Shown piece by piece: positions 1 through 7,230 of a stretch of DNA of 54,753 nucleotides. The translations under genes were made by a program, and so were the position numbers. A model generated the notes under the pieces. That model was given only the letters and a program-made list of their open reading frames with translations. It was not told where the DNA came from and ran no database searches. Numbering within the stretch: position 1 is the first letter of the stretch; every line of letters begins with the position of its first letter. The stretch covers positions 1-54,753 of IMG/VR virus record IMGVR_UViG_3300009176_000011; one strand, written 5' to 3'. Source of the stretch: a virus.

Positions 1-123
1 GAGGGGCAGAGTGTGTCTGCGGAATCATTCAAGATCCTACTCCCCACTATCCGCAAGGCCGGCTCTGAGATTTGGATTACCTTCAATACGGACCTCGATG
101 ACGATCCCGCCTATGACATGGCC
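1..123. repeat. Terminal direct repeat, copy 1 (circular overlap)
   Basis: Bases 1-123 are identical to 54631-54753. The repeat lies inside one continuous reading frame (large terminase), so it is most simply the overlap left when a circular or circularly permuted genome is assembled. It does not look like a physical short terminal repeat, which would normally lie between genes. Unique length is therefore 54,630 bp. Confidence 0.95.
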
Positions 124-903
124 GTGGTTCACCCGCTGCCGGACATGTGGTCCAAAAAGGTGGGCTGGCAGGATAATCCATGGTTCCGCACGATGCCGGA
201 TCAGGTCAAGCTAAAGGACCACGCGTATGCAGTTGACCCGGAAGCCGCAGACAACGTGTGGGGCGGCAACCCTCGCAAGGCGTCTGACGCGGAGATTCTA
301 AGGGGCAAGTGGTTCGTGGAGAGCTTCGAGCCGGACTCCACGTGGGGCACTCCGCTGCACGGGCTGGATTTCGGGTTCTCTCTCAACCCAACGGCAGCAG
401 GGCGACAGTGGGTGCGAGACAACACGCTGTACGTCCACCAGGAGGCGGTCAAGATCGCTCTGGACATAGACGACACCGCTGAACACATCCTGCGCCACAT
501 ACCCGACGTAGACGGATATGTAATCAGGGCGGACAGCGCTCGGCCGGAATCCATCTCCTACCTTCGCCGCGGCGGACCGCAGGGCATAAGCCCCCTGCCT
601 AAGATCGTCCCGGTGGTGAAGTGGGACGGCAGCATTGAGGACGGGATTGCCCACCTCCGGGGCTATGATCGCATCGTCATCCATCCCAGGTGCGAGCGGG
701 CGGTATTTGAAGCAAAGCATTGGGAGTACGTGAAAGACGCCAGAACCGGAGACGTACTCCCCAAGGTGCGGGATCTGCATAACGATTTTTGGGATCAGTG
801 CAGGTACGCTCTACAGCCGCTTATCAGGCGGAGGCGCACCGCGCATGTGAGCACTCCATCATCGGGGAGTTTCGGACCGGGCCAGCAGCAGCGCAGGGGC
901 TAA
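1..903 (+). CDS. terL: Terminase large subunit, C-terminal part (joins 54271-54753)
   Basis: This is the 3' part of the DNA-packaging motor; the frame is open from base 1 and continues from 54271 across the circular junction, giving a 420-residue protein. Here are the end of the ATPase domain (WITFNTD coupling region) and the RNase H-like nuclease domain: GLDFGFSLNPTAA carries the first metal-binding Asp, and the late LHNDFWDQCRYAL segment resembles the last acidic motif of Terminase_3-type nucleases. It cuts concatemeric DNA and pumps it into the procapsid with TerS (53751-54287). A GTG at 13 is an internal codon, not a start. Length fits PBSX/SPP1-type large terminases. Confidence 0.92.
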   Translation, partial: EGQSVSAESFKILLPTIRKAGSEIWITFNTDLDDDPAYDMAVVHPLPDMWSKKVGWQDNPWFRTMPDQVKLKDHAYAVDPEAADNVWGGNPRKASDAEILRGKWFVESFEPDSTWGTPLHGLDFGFSLNPTAAGRQWVRDNTLYVHQEAVKIALDIDDTAEHILRHIPDVDGYVIRADSARPESISYLRRGGPQGISPLPKIVPVVKWDGSIEDGIAHLRGYDRIVIHPRCERAVFEAKHWEYVKDARTGDVLPKVRDLHNDFWDQCRYALQPLIRRRRTAHVSTPSSGSFGPGQQQRRG

Positions 904-908
904 GCACG

Positions 909-937
909 TTGCGCCTCGTCTTGCTCCCGCGTATAGT
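909..937 (+). promoter_or_regulatory. Sigma70-like promoter for portal/head operon
   Basis: TTGCGC at 909-914, 17-nt spacer, TATAGT at 932-937, in the 80-nt gap between terL and the portal gene. The -35 variant TTGCGC with exactly 17-nt spacing recurs at 24.6, 31.4 and 35.4 kb. Transcription would start near 944. Confidence 0.6.
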
Positions 938-983
938 TCACACCTGAACCAATCGCAGCACCTCACCCGCCACCTCCCGGCGC

Positions 984-2819
984 ATGGCCTTTCTCGGATC
1001 GTCGCTGAACACCGCCGTATCTGGCACGGGTGCGAACGGGTCGATACCACGCGACCCTGCCACGTGGGCGCTGCAGGATGCGCAGGCGGCGGTCCAGGCG
1101 TCGTACCCTACCCAATACGATCAGGTGGCGGCGCAGTCGGTCAAGGACTACGTTCAGGGCCTACACTATCAGGATGCACGTCCTTGGATGGGCGCAGGGT
1201 ACGACACCGCCGGCAACCTAGCGGACACCAGTAAGACAATCATCGCTCGACAACTGGCCCCCGTACCAGAGATGTTCGCGTGCCTGGAGCGTCGCGTGGA
1301 AGGTGCGTGCGGCATTCAGGCTGCGATCTCAATCAAGCCCGCAGAGCCGGACGGGGAAGAGAACGAGCAAGGTGAGCGCGAACCGGGCAAGGAGCAGCGG
1401 GCGTACGCGAAGCAGTGGAGAGCGGACCTGTCTGCTTGGATCGACCGCTCCGGTGCGTGGGGAGGTAAGGACATCCGCAAGCCCACGGGCGTGCGTGGCA
1501 TGGTCGCGCTCGCGAGTCAGAGCCAGAGCGGTAGCGCGTGCCTCAGGCTATTCTACAACCCCGCTGCACGCACGCAGACGGTCACGCGCCGGGACGGTTC
1601 CGTTGAGCAGCGCATCCCCAAGCAGGCAGACCGCCGCGCGGCCCTGAAGCACGTGCACATCGTCGCGCCCCCGCCGGAGCGCTGCGCGGTCTACATCGAC
1701 CCCGACACGCACGAAAAGACGGGCGTGTTCCTCTTCTCCGAGAACCAGCAAGAGTGCGCTGAGGTCTGGTTTGCAAGGGGGGACAAGACGGTACTCCGGC
1801 GCATCGTCTCGGCATCTCCCGGAACGCCAGACAGCGATCCTGAGCAGGTTTTCCCGTGGGGCGGATGGATACCCATCCAACAGGCGGACATCGGGTGCTT
1901 GCTGACGGATGCGGTGCGACGGTTGCAAGGCGCGGTAGACTTCGGGGGAACTGCGCTTGTTCGCCTGCTTCAGTCGATGGCTTGGGGCCAGCGCACGGAG
2001 ATCGACGCTGAGGACGATGGGTACTGGAGCACCACACCAGACGCGGAGATCGTCAATCAGCGCACCCGCCTTAACGCTTCCGAGGTACTTGAGTACTTCA
2101 AGCCCCTGCCGGCAGGGTTGGGACCTGAGATCGTCCGCAGGCTAGTAGGATACGAATACTCCACCGGAACCACCAAGGACGGTCCGACGTTCGGTCGCAC
2201 GTCGCCCTCCGTGCACTACCACGAACCGTCAGACCCCGAAGGGCTCATCAAGGGGATAGACGCTTTCACGATGTTGATCCGGTACGCGTGCCACCAGGGC
2301 CACATCCGGAGCGGGCTGCTGGGTAGTTCTGCGGAGGCTAGCGGCGAGGCATACGAACAGGCGCGCGCAGCATTCGGAGCGGATATCAACGGTGTAGGGG
2401 AGTGCACGGACGGTGTGTTTGCCCCGACTCTCACCACGGCCACGATCATGGCCGATTGGCTGACTGGGGACGATGACCCGGCTGTTTTCGCGGACGAATG
2501 GACCGTGGAGAGCCAGTCGCATCCGAACGCTGGTTCGCCCTCTACCGAAACGCAGCGGAGCACTCTGGAGATGGTGGACGGTGAACTGCTGTCGCCTGAC
2601 GAGGGCACCGCTAGGCTGAACGTGCAGGACGTGGGGGCTGAACGCGCACGGATCTCACAATCGCGCAGTTTGGACCGCGTGACGAAGTTGGTAGCCGCAG
2701 CCGCAAGCGCCGCTTCTGCAGGCTTGAACGTGCGCAAGGTGCTGCTAGAGGCAGGAGTAAGCGAGAAGGAAGCGGACGAATGGGTCCAGAGCGACGGACT
2801 GCCCAACGTGGAGCAGTGA
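984..2819 (+). CDS. Portal protein
   Basis: A 611-residue protein directly after the large terminase and before head-morphogenesis genes, the standard portal position. It would form the dodecameric ring at the capsid vertex through which DNA passes. The sequence is globular without membrane segments; the central region (roughly residues 200-480) and the helical C-terminus are consistent with a large SPP1 gp6/DUF4055-type portal, but I recognise it mainly by size and position. ATG at 984 is chosen because it is the first start after the 909-937 promoter. A C-terminal acidic tail (EADEWVQSDG) is seen. Confidence 0.75.
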   Translation: MAFLGSSLNTAVSGTGANGSIPRDPATWALQDAQAAVQASYPTQYDQVAAQSVKDYVQGLHYQDARPWMGAGYDTAGNLADTSKTIIARQLAPVPEMFACLERRVEGACGIQAAISIKPAEPDGEENEQGEREPGKEQRAYAKQWRADLSAWIDRSGAWGGKDIRKPTGVRGMVALASQSQSGSACLRLFYNPAARTQTVTRRDGSVEQRIPKQADRRAALKHVHIVAPPPERCAVYIDPDTHEKTGVFLFSENQQECAEVWFARGDKTVLRRIVSASPGTPDSDPEQVFPWGGWIPIQQADIGCLLTDAVRRLQGAVDFGGTALVRLLQSMAWGQRTEIDAEDDGYWSTTPDAEIVNQRTRLNASEVLEYFKPLPAGLGPEIVRRLVGYEYSTGTTKDGPTFGRTSPSVHYHEPSDPEGLIKGIDAFTMLIRYACHQGHIRSGLLGSSAEASGEAYEQARAAFGADINGVGECTDGVFAPTLTTATIMADWLTGDDDPAVFADEWTVESQSHPNAGSPSTETQRSTLEMVDGELLSPDEGTARLNVQDVGAERARISQSRSLDRVTKLVAAAASAASAGLNVRKVLLEAGVSEKEADEWVQSDGLPNVEQ

Positions 2820-2854
2820 CGGGACAGGCAGCCACACGAACCGAGAGAGGACGC

Positions 2855-2923
2855 GTGCAAAAAGTGAGACTGGACCACTTCAAGCGCGGTCAGGCATGGC
2901 ATCGTGCCCGTGGAGCTGCATGA
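2855..2923 (+). CDS. Possible 22-residue peptide
   Basis: GTG at 2855 follows a good ribosome-binding site (GAGAGAGG, spacing 4) and opens a 22-codon frame encoding a basic peptide (MQKVRLDHFKRG...). It overlaps the next gene by 20 nt, so it may be a translational-coupling leader for 2904-3191, whose own start lacks a Shine-Dalgarno. No family recognised. Confidence 0.35.
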   Translation: MQKVRLDHFKRGQAWHRARGAA

Positions 2924-3191
2924 CCTGCGCCCAGCCATCTTGTCCGGGCGCATCCTGCATGACTTACTGTCCGGTGACTGCATGCGAATGCTAACTCAGA
3001 AAAGCGTGTCTGCCCCGGTGACGATGTACCTGACGTTGGACGTAGACCATTCGGTTATTCCCGGGCCTAACCCGTGGTTCTGGGTAACTGAGGAGGACGG
3101 TACAGGGTGGAAAGGGCAGGCCACGGACCTACCGGAGCCCATCGGGGACGGAAGGCTGCGCTACGTCGTCACGATGGAGCGTGTTTCGTGA
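2904..3191 (+). CDS. Hypothetical protein, head region
   Basis: A 95-residue protein of unknown family with a GTG start. Its middle (YLTLDVDHSVIPGPNPWFWVTEEDGTGWKG) looks beta-rich, and its last bases overlap the next gene (GTGA). Being between portal and metallopeptidase genes, it may be a minor head or packaging-related protein; this is position only. Confidence 0.6.
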   Translation: MPVELHDLRPAILSGRILHDLLSGDCMRMLTQKSVSAPVTMYLTLDVDHSVIPGPNPWFWVTEEDGTGWKGQATDLPEPIGDGRLRYVVTMERVS

Positions 3192-3667
3192 GCACTGGTG
3201 GGCACGTGTTCCCGGGCGAGACACGGCTATGGCGGCATCTGCGAATCGAGTGGAACGACGTAGCGACGGAGATTCGCGCAGCCGCAGAGCCGCACGTGCT
3301 GGCCGCGCTGTTCGCTCTCCCGTCATGGGTCACTGAACTAAATCTGTTCTGGAGCGAGACAGGCGAGACGGAGTGCGGGGAGGCTGCGCTATCAGTGACG
3401 GTTCGAGACGAGTACCGGCTCCTTTCGGTGTTCATCCACCCCGGCTTTCTGGCGTTCGACGCTGAGGGCAGATATCGCACGATTATGCACGAGTTCAGTC
3501 ACGCGCTCGTTCATCCCGTGGTCGCGTTCGCTGAATCGCTCATCGAGCAGTTGCCAGAGGCCGCGCAGGGAATAGCCAAGGAGCAACTGAGGCGCGCCAA
3601 TGAGTCGGCCACGCAGGACGCCACCGAAGCGCTGCTGAGAGCCCACGGGTACGCTGGGGAGTCCTAG
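3188..3667 (+). CDS. HEXXH zinc metallopeptidase-like protein
   Basis: A 159-residue protein starting at GTG 3188 (GTGA overlap with the previous stop). Near residue 105 it has RTIMHEFSHALVHPV, an HEXXH motif (H-E-F-S-H) that in zincins supplies two zinc-binding His and the catalytic Glu. A third ligand is not obvious; the glutamates in ESLIEQL or ESATQDATE could serve. The helical C-terminus follows. Located in the head module, it could be a capsid-associated or host-targeting protease; it is not a typical ClpP- or U35-type prohead protease. No signal peptide. Confidence 0.65.
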   Translation: MSTGGHVFPGETRLWRHLRIEWNDVATEIRAAAEPHVLAALFALPSWVTELNLFWSETGETECGEAALSVTVRDEYRLLSVFIHPGFLAFDAEGRYRTIMHEFSHALVHPVVAFAESLIEQLPEAAQGIAKEQLRRANESATQDATEALLRAHGYAGES

Positions 3668-3669
3668 GT

Positions 3670-3855
3670 GTGACGCAACCGATAAGGGAGGAACTGATCC
3701 GGCACGGCGGAATCGCCCGTATCCACTCCAGACCAGTGCAGGGAGGATGGGTTAACACCGTCGTATGTCACGACTGGCACACACGCACCCTGCTACCGAG
3801 TGAGGAGCAGTCCATCCTTTCCAGAGGGCCTATCCCGTGGGGAATCCCAGCATGA
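3670..3855 (+). CDS. Hypothetical protein
   Basis: A 61-residue protein with a GTG start 3 nt after the metallopeptidase stop; its stop overlaps the next ATG (ATGA). It contains IREELIRHGGIARI and VVCHDWHTRTLLP. No family recognised; coding is supported by tight operon packing. Confidence 0.6.
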   Translation: MTQPIREELIRHGGIARIHSRPVQGGWVNTVVCHDWHTRTLLPSEEQSILSRGPIPWGIPA

Positions 3856-4013
3856 AACCACTGCCAGACCTTACGAAAGCGGAGTTGGACGCGCTGTCTA
3901 CAGTCACTCCAGCAGAGCGCGAGGACGCGGCAAGGATGTGGCAGCAAGATGCCCCACCTCGCGGCAGGGCGCTGCTGGAGGCTCCGGAGTTTGAGGGAGA
4001 GGACGGCGGCTAG
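3852..4013 (+). CDS. Small hypothetical protein (53 aa)
   Basis: ATG at 3852 overlaps the previous stop by ATGA and runs 53 codons to TAG at 4011. The product is acidic and helical (LPDLTKAELDALSTVTPAERE...). It ends tail-to-tail with the minus-strand gene at 4010, marking the end of this first head gene group. Function unknown. Confidence 0.6.
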   Translation: MKPLPDLTKAELDALSTVTPAEREDAARMWQQDAPPRGRALLEAPEFEGEDGG

Positions 4014-4252
4014 TCGGCCGCGAAGCGCAGTTGCAGGACGGAGGCTATCCACCTCCCGGGAATGGTGCGTTCGGCCGACCACTCCACGTCGAATCGGGCA
4101 CCGCAGTCGTCACACTGCACAGCGTCGTTGAACGAGGAGGACAGTTCTTTCGAGTCCAGCGCTCCGCCAACGACGATCTTGCCGACGCAGGCTGGACAGG
4201 AAAATACGGCCCCAACTTCTATGGTTTCGTATCTGACTGGAGGATTGTTCAT
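4010..4252 (-). CDS. Small zinc-ribbon protein
   Basis: An 80-residue protein with two Cys pairs, CPAC near residue 17 and CDDC near residue 50, spaced as in a zinc ribbon. ATG at 4252 is preferred over 4261 because GGGGAG lies 9 nt upstream of it and abuts the earlier ATG. Last gene of the five-gene minus-strand cassette from the promoter at 5223-5251. Possibly a nucleic-acid or protein-binding accessory factor. Confidence 0.65.
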   Translation of the reverse strand: MNNPPVRYETIEVGAVFSCPACVGKIVVGGALDSKELSSSFNDAVQCDDCGARFDVEWSAERTIPGRWIASVLQLRFAAD

Positions 4253-4281
4253 AGTCATCATCTCCCCGGCTCAGAATGGGT

Positions 4282-4464
4282 TTAGTAGCGCAGCTGACGG
4301 TCTGCCGGCTGCTGCCCTACCATCCAGCATGCTAGGACTATCCTCGCTTCCAGTACCGCATCGCAAGCCACGTCCCGACCTTGGATGGGCACGGCGAACA
4401 GGATGGAGAGCGCCTTGGCTATCGCCGCCTCTGCCGTTTGCAGGGTCTTGTCCACGGGTTCCAT
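4282..4464 (-). CDS. Hypothetical protein (60 aa)
   Basis: A helical 60-residue protein (EPVDKTLQTAEAAIAKALSI...). The start overlaps the upstream stop (TAATG) and is preceded by AAGAGG, which indicates translational coupling with the membrane-protein gene. Function unknown. Confidence 0.6.
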   Translation of the reverse strand: MEPVDKTLQTAEAAIAKALSILFAVPIQGRDVACDAVLEARIVLACWMVGQQPADRQLRY

Positions 4465-4646
4465 TACGACCTCTTGAGAAGCACGAGGACAAAGGTCGTG
4501 CCCGCTAGGGCGATGAACATAGCCGACTGAGCGAAACGGAGGGTCTGTGTTCTCACCTCTCGTTCGAGATAGCCACAAAGCGCAACGACCAAACCCGTCA
4601 CCAAAAACGCGCTCGCTGCGACCGTCAGAACGACGATGCTAACCAT
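4464..4646 (-). CDS. Small two-pass membrane protein
   Basis: Sixty residues with two hydrophobic segments: roughly residues 3-25 (VVLTVAASAFLVTGLVVALC) and 40-57 (AMFIALAGTTFVLVLL), joined by a charged loop (EREVRTQTLRF). Start and stop each overlap the neighbours by one base (TGATG, TAATG). It could be an inner-membrane exclusion protein or a holin-like protein; it lies in an accessory cassette, not beside a recognised lysin. Confidence 0.65.
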   Translation of the reverse strand: MVSIVVLTVAASAFLVTGLVVALCGYLEREVRTQTLRFAQSAMFIALAGTTFVLVLLKRS

Positions 4647-4828
4647 CAGCCCACCTCGCGCATCTGGTTGATCCCTGACTCCGCCCGTGCGTCGGACAGA
4701 GAGATGTAGCCACGACCGTTGACGAGGTATCCGCCGTCCATGGCTCGGGCATCCTCTCCCTTGGCTGCGAAGGCGGAGACGATCATCTCTCGCTCTGTGA
4801 CGGTGCGGAACTGCGTGGTTGTGCGCAT
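4646..4828 (-). CDS. Hypothetical protein (60 aa)
   Basis: A 60-residue protein (MRTTTQFRTVTEREMIV...) ending one base into the downstream ATG. It ends with a short pattern (GYISLSDARAESGINQMREVG) typical of small phage accessory proteins. No function recognised. Confidence 0.6.
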   Translation of the reverse strand: MRTTTQFRTVTEREMIVSAFAAKGEDARAMDGGYLVNGRGYISLSDARAESGINQMREVG

Positions 4829-4831
4829 GGC

Positions 4832-5176
4832 TCAGCACTCCGCGCCGAAGCGCTCGCTGTCGCTTATCTCGCACCAGACGCCGTACGCCTCATCGTCGGA
4901 GATGCGGGGACGGCGGGCAGTGGCGAGTTGTGCGGCCTCGCGCAGACCGGCGAGAACCATGTGACGGGGCACGGGCCGCCCGTCGTCCAGCGTGGCAACC
5001 GGCACCTTGCGAAGTGCTTCGGCGTTCACCGTCCCTGCGTGCCACGCCACCCAACCCTTTGGTAGGCCGTGCTTGGTGAGCGCCTCAAACTCCTCGTTGT
5101 CCATACCGCCCTGCTCAAAGCGGCAGATCACTCCGTCGATCCGCATGCCCAAGTGGTGCTCGATCAGTCCGCGCAT
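4832..5176 (-). CDS. Hypothetical protein, first gene of minus-strand cassette
   Basis: A 114-residue acidic protein beginning MRGLIEHHLGMRIDGVICR, first in the cassette behind the 5223-5251 promoter. The longer upstream frame contains the promoter itself, so ATG 5176 is chosen. It contains GWVAWHAGTVNAEALRKV and ends ERFGAEC. No family recognised. Confidence 0.6.
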   Translation of the reverse strand: MRGLIEHHLGMRIDGVICRFEQGGMDNEEFEALTKHGLPKGWVAWHAGTVNAEALRKVPVATLDDGRPVPRHMVLAGLREAAQLATARRPRISDDEAYGVWCEISDSERFGAEC

Positions 5177-5222
5177 GGCTGGTGCTCCGTCGTCAGGGTT
5201 GCGCTCCGTCTCTCTGCATGGT

Positions 5223-5251
5223 AAGATACACCGACGCAGAGTGCGTGTCAA
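5223..5251 (-). promoter_or_regulatory. Strong minus-strand promoter (accessory cassette 1)
   Basis: Read on the minus strand: CCTTGACA (perfect -35), 17-nt spacer, TATCTT. Transcription would start near 5216, 40 nt before the 5176 start. Nearly the same layout and CCTTGACA context occur at 31310-31338 and 51163-51191, each opposite a plus-strand HTH gene. Confidence 0.8.
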
Positions 5252-5278
5252 GGGCTGCTTACCAAGGAGGATCCAGGG

Positions 5279-5497
5279 ATGACCTTCAACGAGGCGATGG
5301 AGATCCTTTCTGGCCCGCCGATGGTGCGGGAGGTGGCTGCGCTTGCTGGTCTGCATCCCGATACCGTAAGCCGTGGCAGAATGTCAGGTGCCAACAGCCG
5401 GGCGGCGCCGAAGGAATGGAGAGCCATTGTCCGCCGCCTCGCATCTGAGCGTGCTGCTGCTCTCTCTGCTCTAGCCTCAGAACTGGCGGACGCATGA
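5279..5497 (+). CDS. Small HTH DNA-binding protein
   Basis: A 72-residue protein with a very strong Shine-Dalgarno (AAGGAGG, 5264-5270). EVAALAGLHPDTVSRGRMSG (about residues 18-37) has the shape of a helix-turn-helix like that in Cro/XRE-type regulators, though the second helix is atypical. It faces the minus-strand promoter at 5223-5251 and may repress it; that is inference from position. Confidence 0.6.
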   Translation: MTFNEAMEILSGPPMVREVAALAGLHPDTVSRGRMSGANSRAAPKEWRAIVRRLASERAAALSALASELADA

Positions 5498-5733
5498 CGT
5501 GGCTTGGCTTGTTGCCGCCCGGCCTTGTGCACAATTTGGACGCCATCGTGCACGCCAGCGACCCGAGTGCGGTTGCATTGGAGTGCGCTCGGTTAGATCC
5601 GGATCACCTCCAACTGTACGCGCTTTTGGCGAGTGCGACACTGGATCACCGGTCCAAATCCGATGCGTTGTCCGCCGTGGAGCGGATTCGTCGTGCGCGC
5701 AGGGCGCTGGACAAGCTGAAGCCAGATGGCTAG
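5494..5733 (+). CDS. Hypothetical protein
   Basis: A 79-residue, mostly helical protein overlapping the upstream HTH gene (ATGA) and the downstream head gene by 8 nt. Rich in Ala, Asp and Leu, with a basic C-terminal helix (VERIRRARRALDKLK). Possibly a small head or packaging accessory; unknown. Confidence 0.55.
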   Translation: MTWLGLLPPGLVHNLDAIVHASDPSAVALECARLDPDHLQLYALLASATLDHRSKSDALSAVERIRRARRALDKLKPDG

Positions 5734-6355
5734 CCCTCCACGCGCGTTCACCTTCGACCGTCGCCTAGGCCGCTACCGCGACGCTGCCACGGGACGGCTC
5801 ATCCCTGCGGCGCAGGTCCGTGCCTACCTGGACGAAGCGCTTGTATCCGCCGGCAAACGGATGGACTCGCTCGCGAACCAGCTCCGCGCTGGACAGATTG
5901 ACCTCATCTCGTGGGAAGTGAGGATGCGCCGCGAGGTCAAGATCGTCGCCACGTACAGCGGGGCCGCGGCGAAAGGTGGCTGGGCGCAAATGACCGAAGC
6001 GGATTACGGACGAGTCGGGCGGTACGGTCAGGATCAGTACCGGTTCCTGCGCGGCTTCATGCGAGACATAGAGACGGGCAAGCAACCGTTGAACGGGCTG
6101 GTCAATGCTCGCGCTCAGATGTACGCGCAAGCTGGCAGGCCCTTGTATCACCGGATGGAGATCGCAGAGCAGCGGGTGCGAGGGATGCGGCTCCGCAAGT
6201 CAGTGCGCCACGCACGCGACTCCTGCGCAGGGTGCATCGCTGCTGAGGCCGCAGGGTGGATAGACATCGACTCAACAGCAGTGCCAGAGATCGGGGCGCG
6301 CGAATGCCGTACCCGGTGCAAGTGTTCGTGGCTCTATAAGGCAGCGGAGATATGA
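5726..6355 (+). CDS. MuF/SPP1 gp7-like minor head protein
   Basis: A 209-residue protein whose C-terminal third carries the cysteine pattern of phage head-morphogenesis (MuF-like) proteins: HARDSCAGCIA, then GWIDID...PEIGARE, then CRTRCKCSW near residues 195-203. Its N-terminal two-thirds is helical. In SPP1 and Mu the family is made next to the portal and packaged with the capsid in a few copies. Gene order (terminase, portal, MuF, scaffold, capsid) agrees. Confidence 0.75.
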   Translation: MASPPRAFTFDRRLGRYRDAATGRLIPAAQVRAYLDEALVSAGKRMDSLANQLRAGQIDLISWEVRMRREVKIVATYSGAAAKGGWAQMTEADYGRVGRYGQDQYRFLRGFMRDIETGKQPLNGLVNARAQMYAQAGRPLYHRMEIAEQRVRGMRLRKSVRHARDSCAGCIAAEAAGWIDIDSTAVPEIGARECRTRCKCSWLYKAAEI

Positions 6356-6603
6356 TACCCAAGTCGTCCACTACCCCGCAGGAAATCCGGCAGGCTATTC
6401 TAGACTCACCGTGTTCGTGGTGCGGGCGCAGGATAGGAGATCACGACGTGTTCCGCCTGCCGCCCACGGCTCACCCGATGCGCGACTTGGGCGCCGCAAT
6501 CCTGGACACGCCGCTAGGCCGCGCCTTTGACCGTCTGGCGGTGTGGACGCTTGACGGCCTCACAAATGCAGTGGACGCTTTCACAAGGTGGCTACAGAGA
6601 TGA
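6352..6603 (+). CDS. Hypothetical protein
   Basis: An 83-residue protein overlapping the MuF-like gene by four bases (ATGA). It contains a CSWCGRR pair and an amphipathic C-terminal helix (RLAVWTLDGLTNAVDAFTRWLQ). The stop leads straight into the Shine-Dalgarno of the RiPP-precursor-like gene at 6615. Function unknown. Confidence 0.55.
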   Translation: MIPKSSTTPQEIRQAILDSPCSWCGRRIGDHDVFRLPPTAHPMRDLGAAILDTPLGRAFDRLAVWTLDGLTNAVDAFTRWLQR

Positions 6604-6614
6604 AAGGAAACGAA

Positions 6615-6863
6615 GTGATTCGCAAACTGAGGTTGGACGTTGAAGCGATGGAGGTGGAATCGTTCGTCATGGGACCGGCCGGCGGAGACGGTACGGTCAA
6701 GGCTTACACGGGGGACGCCTGTATTGAGGACGCGCCGTCAATCGCGACCTGCTACGGCATGGGATCGTGCCCCAAGTCGGCGTGCGGCCAGACATGCGGC
6801 GTCACGATGGTCAATACCTGTCTATCGTGCACGTGCTGGGCTACGGGGTGTCCGCAGTGCTGA
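6615..6863 (+). CDS. RiPP (pinensin-like lanthipeptide) precursor homologue 4
   Basis: An 82-residue Cys-rich peptide. Start GTG 6615 follows AAAGGAAA and gives the leader MIRKLRLDVEAMEVESF, matching the leaders of three minus-strand genes at 27.8-29.3 kb. A GDGTVKAY segment corresponds to the GTVRG element of the others. The core has nine Cys with many Ser/Thr (CYGMGSCPKSACGQTCG..., CLSCTCWATGCPQC). Such (R)KL-L-L-VESF leaders are typical of pinensin-family precursors, which are exported after modification. No lanthipeptide enzyme or transporter is in the phage. It sits alone within the head operon, 20 kb from its paralogues. Confidence 0.75.
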   Translation: MIRKLRLDVEAMEVESFVMGPAGGDGTVKAYTGDACIEDAPSIATCYGMGSCPKSACGQTCGVTMVNTCLSCTCWATGCPQC

Positions 6864-6889
6864 GCGGTGCGCCGTAAGTCCTGCCGCTC

Positions 6890-6918
6890 TTGACGCTGGG
6901 ACGGCTGGCGCGTATAGT
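6890..6918 (+). promoter_or_regulatory. Sigma70-like promoter inside head module
   Basis: TTGACG at 6890-6895, 17-nt spacer, TATAGT at 6913-6918. Six bases later comes ATG 6925, so the expected start point coincides with a start codon. It would transcribe the tRNA-like region and then the scaffold and capsid genes. Confidence 0.7.
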
Positions 6919-6924
6919 GCACGT

Positions 6925-6996
6925 ATGAACGAAAGTGGCCTGCGAACCAGCGTATCTGAGGGAGAGATCCCCACGCTGCGACACGGAACGCGCTAG
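6925..6996 (+). CDS. Possible leaderless 23-residue peptide
   Basis: ATG 6925 lies exactly at the predicted transcription start of the 6890-6918 promoter. It opens a 23-codon frame (MNESGLRTSVSEGEIPTLRHGTR). The same geometry (-10, six or seven bases, start codon) precedes clear genes at 24613, 31403 and 51232. It overlaps a tRNA-like element, so either reading could be the functional one. Confidence 0.3.
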   Translation: MNESGLRTSVSEGEIPTLRHGTR

Positions 6997-7027
6997 GGAG
7001 CGCAGGGCGGTTCGATTCCGCCGCAGG
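6939..7027 (+). ncRNA. Atypical tRNA-like element A
   Basis: Closing stem CCTGC (6939-6943) with GCAGG (7023-7027); a canonical T-arm (GGCGG, TTCGATT, CCGCC at 7006-7022); and a long variable-arm-like hairpin (GCGCT/AGCGC) before it. The D-arm and anticodon arm do not fold canonically and no anticodon can be read. It may be a degenerate tRNA or a structured leader RNA. Confidence 0.35.
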
Positions 7028-7041
7028 ATGACGGCAAAGTT

Positions 7042-7142
7042 TCAGCGGCAGTGCTCGGAACCGGGACACAGCATCCGCAAAGCAGTGAGCGGATGGAGCC
7101 AACCGCAAGGCGCTCTTGAGGGTTCGAATCCCTCCCCGCTGA
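7042..7142 (+). ncRNA. Atypical tRNA-like element B
   Basis: Seven-bp closing stem TCAGCGG (7042-7048) with CCGCTGA (7136-7142), a perfect T-arm (GAGGG, TTCGAAT, CCCTC at 7118-7134), a D-stem-like TGCT/AGCA, a TCCGC/GCGGA stem where the anticodon stem should be, and a long variable arm. The central loop is ten bases instead of seven, and an extra C sits between T-stem and acceptor. It resembles a class II tRNA that is not canonical. Confidence 0.4.
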
Positions 7143-7146
7143 ATGA

Positions 7147-7199
7147 CTAGATCCTAGGGTCTGCAGCCCGAACGGCGCTCTCCGGGCGCTTGGATCTAG
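7147..7199 (+). other. Inverted repeat with nested stem
   Basis: CTAGATCC (7147-7154) pairs with GGATCTAG (7192-7199), and inside it GCCCG pairs with CGGGC. It immediately follows tRNA-like element B and could be a processing or regulatory structure; there is no T-tract of a simple terminator. Confidence 0.45.
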
Positions 7200-7230
7200 G
7201 TAGGAGACACCGGAGACGGCTTACACGGAT

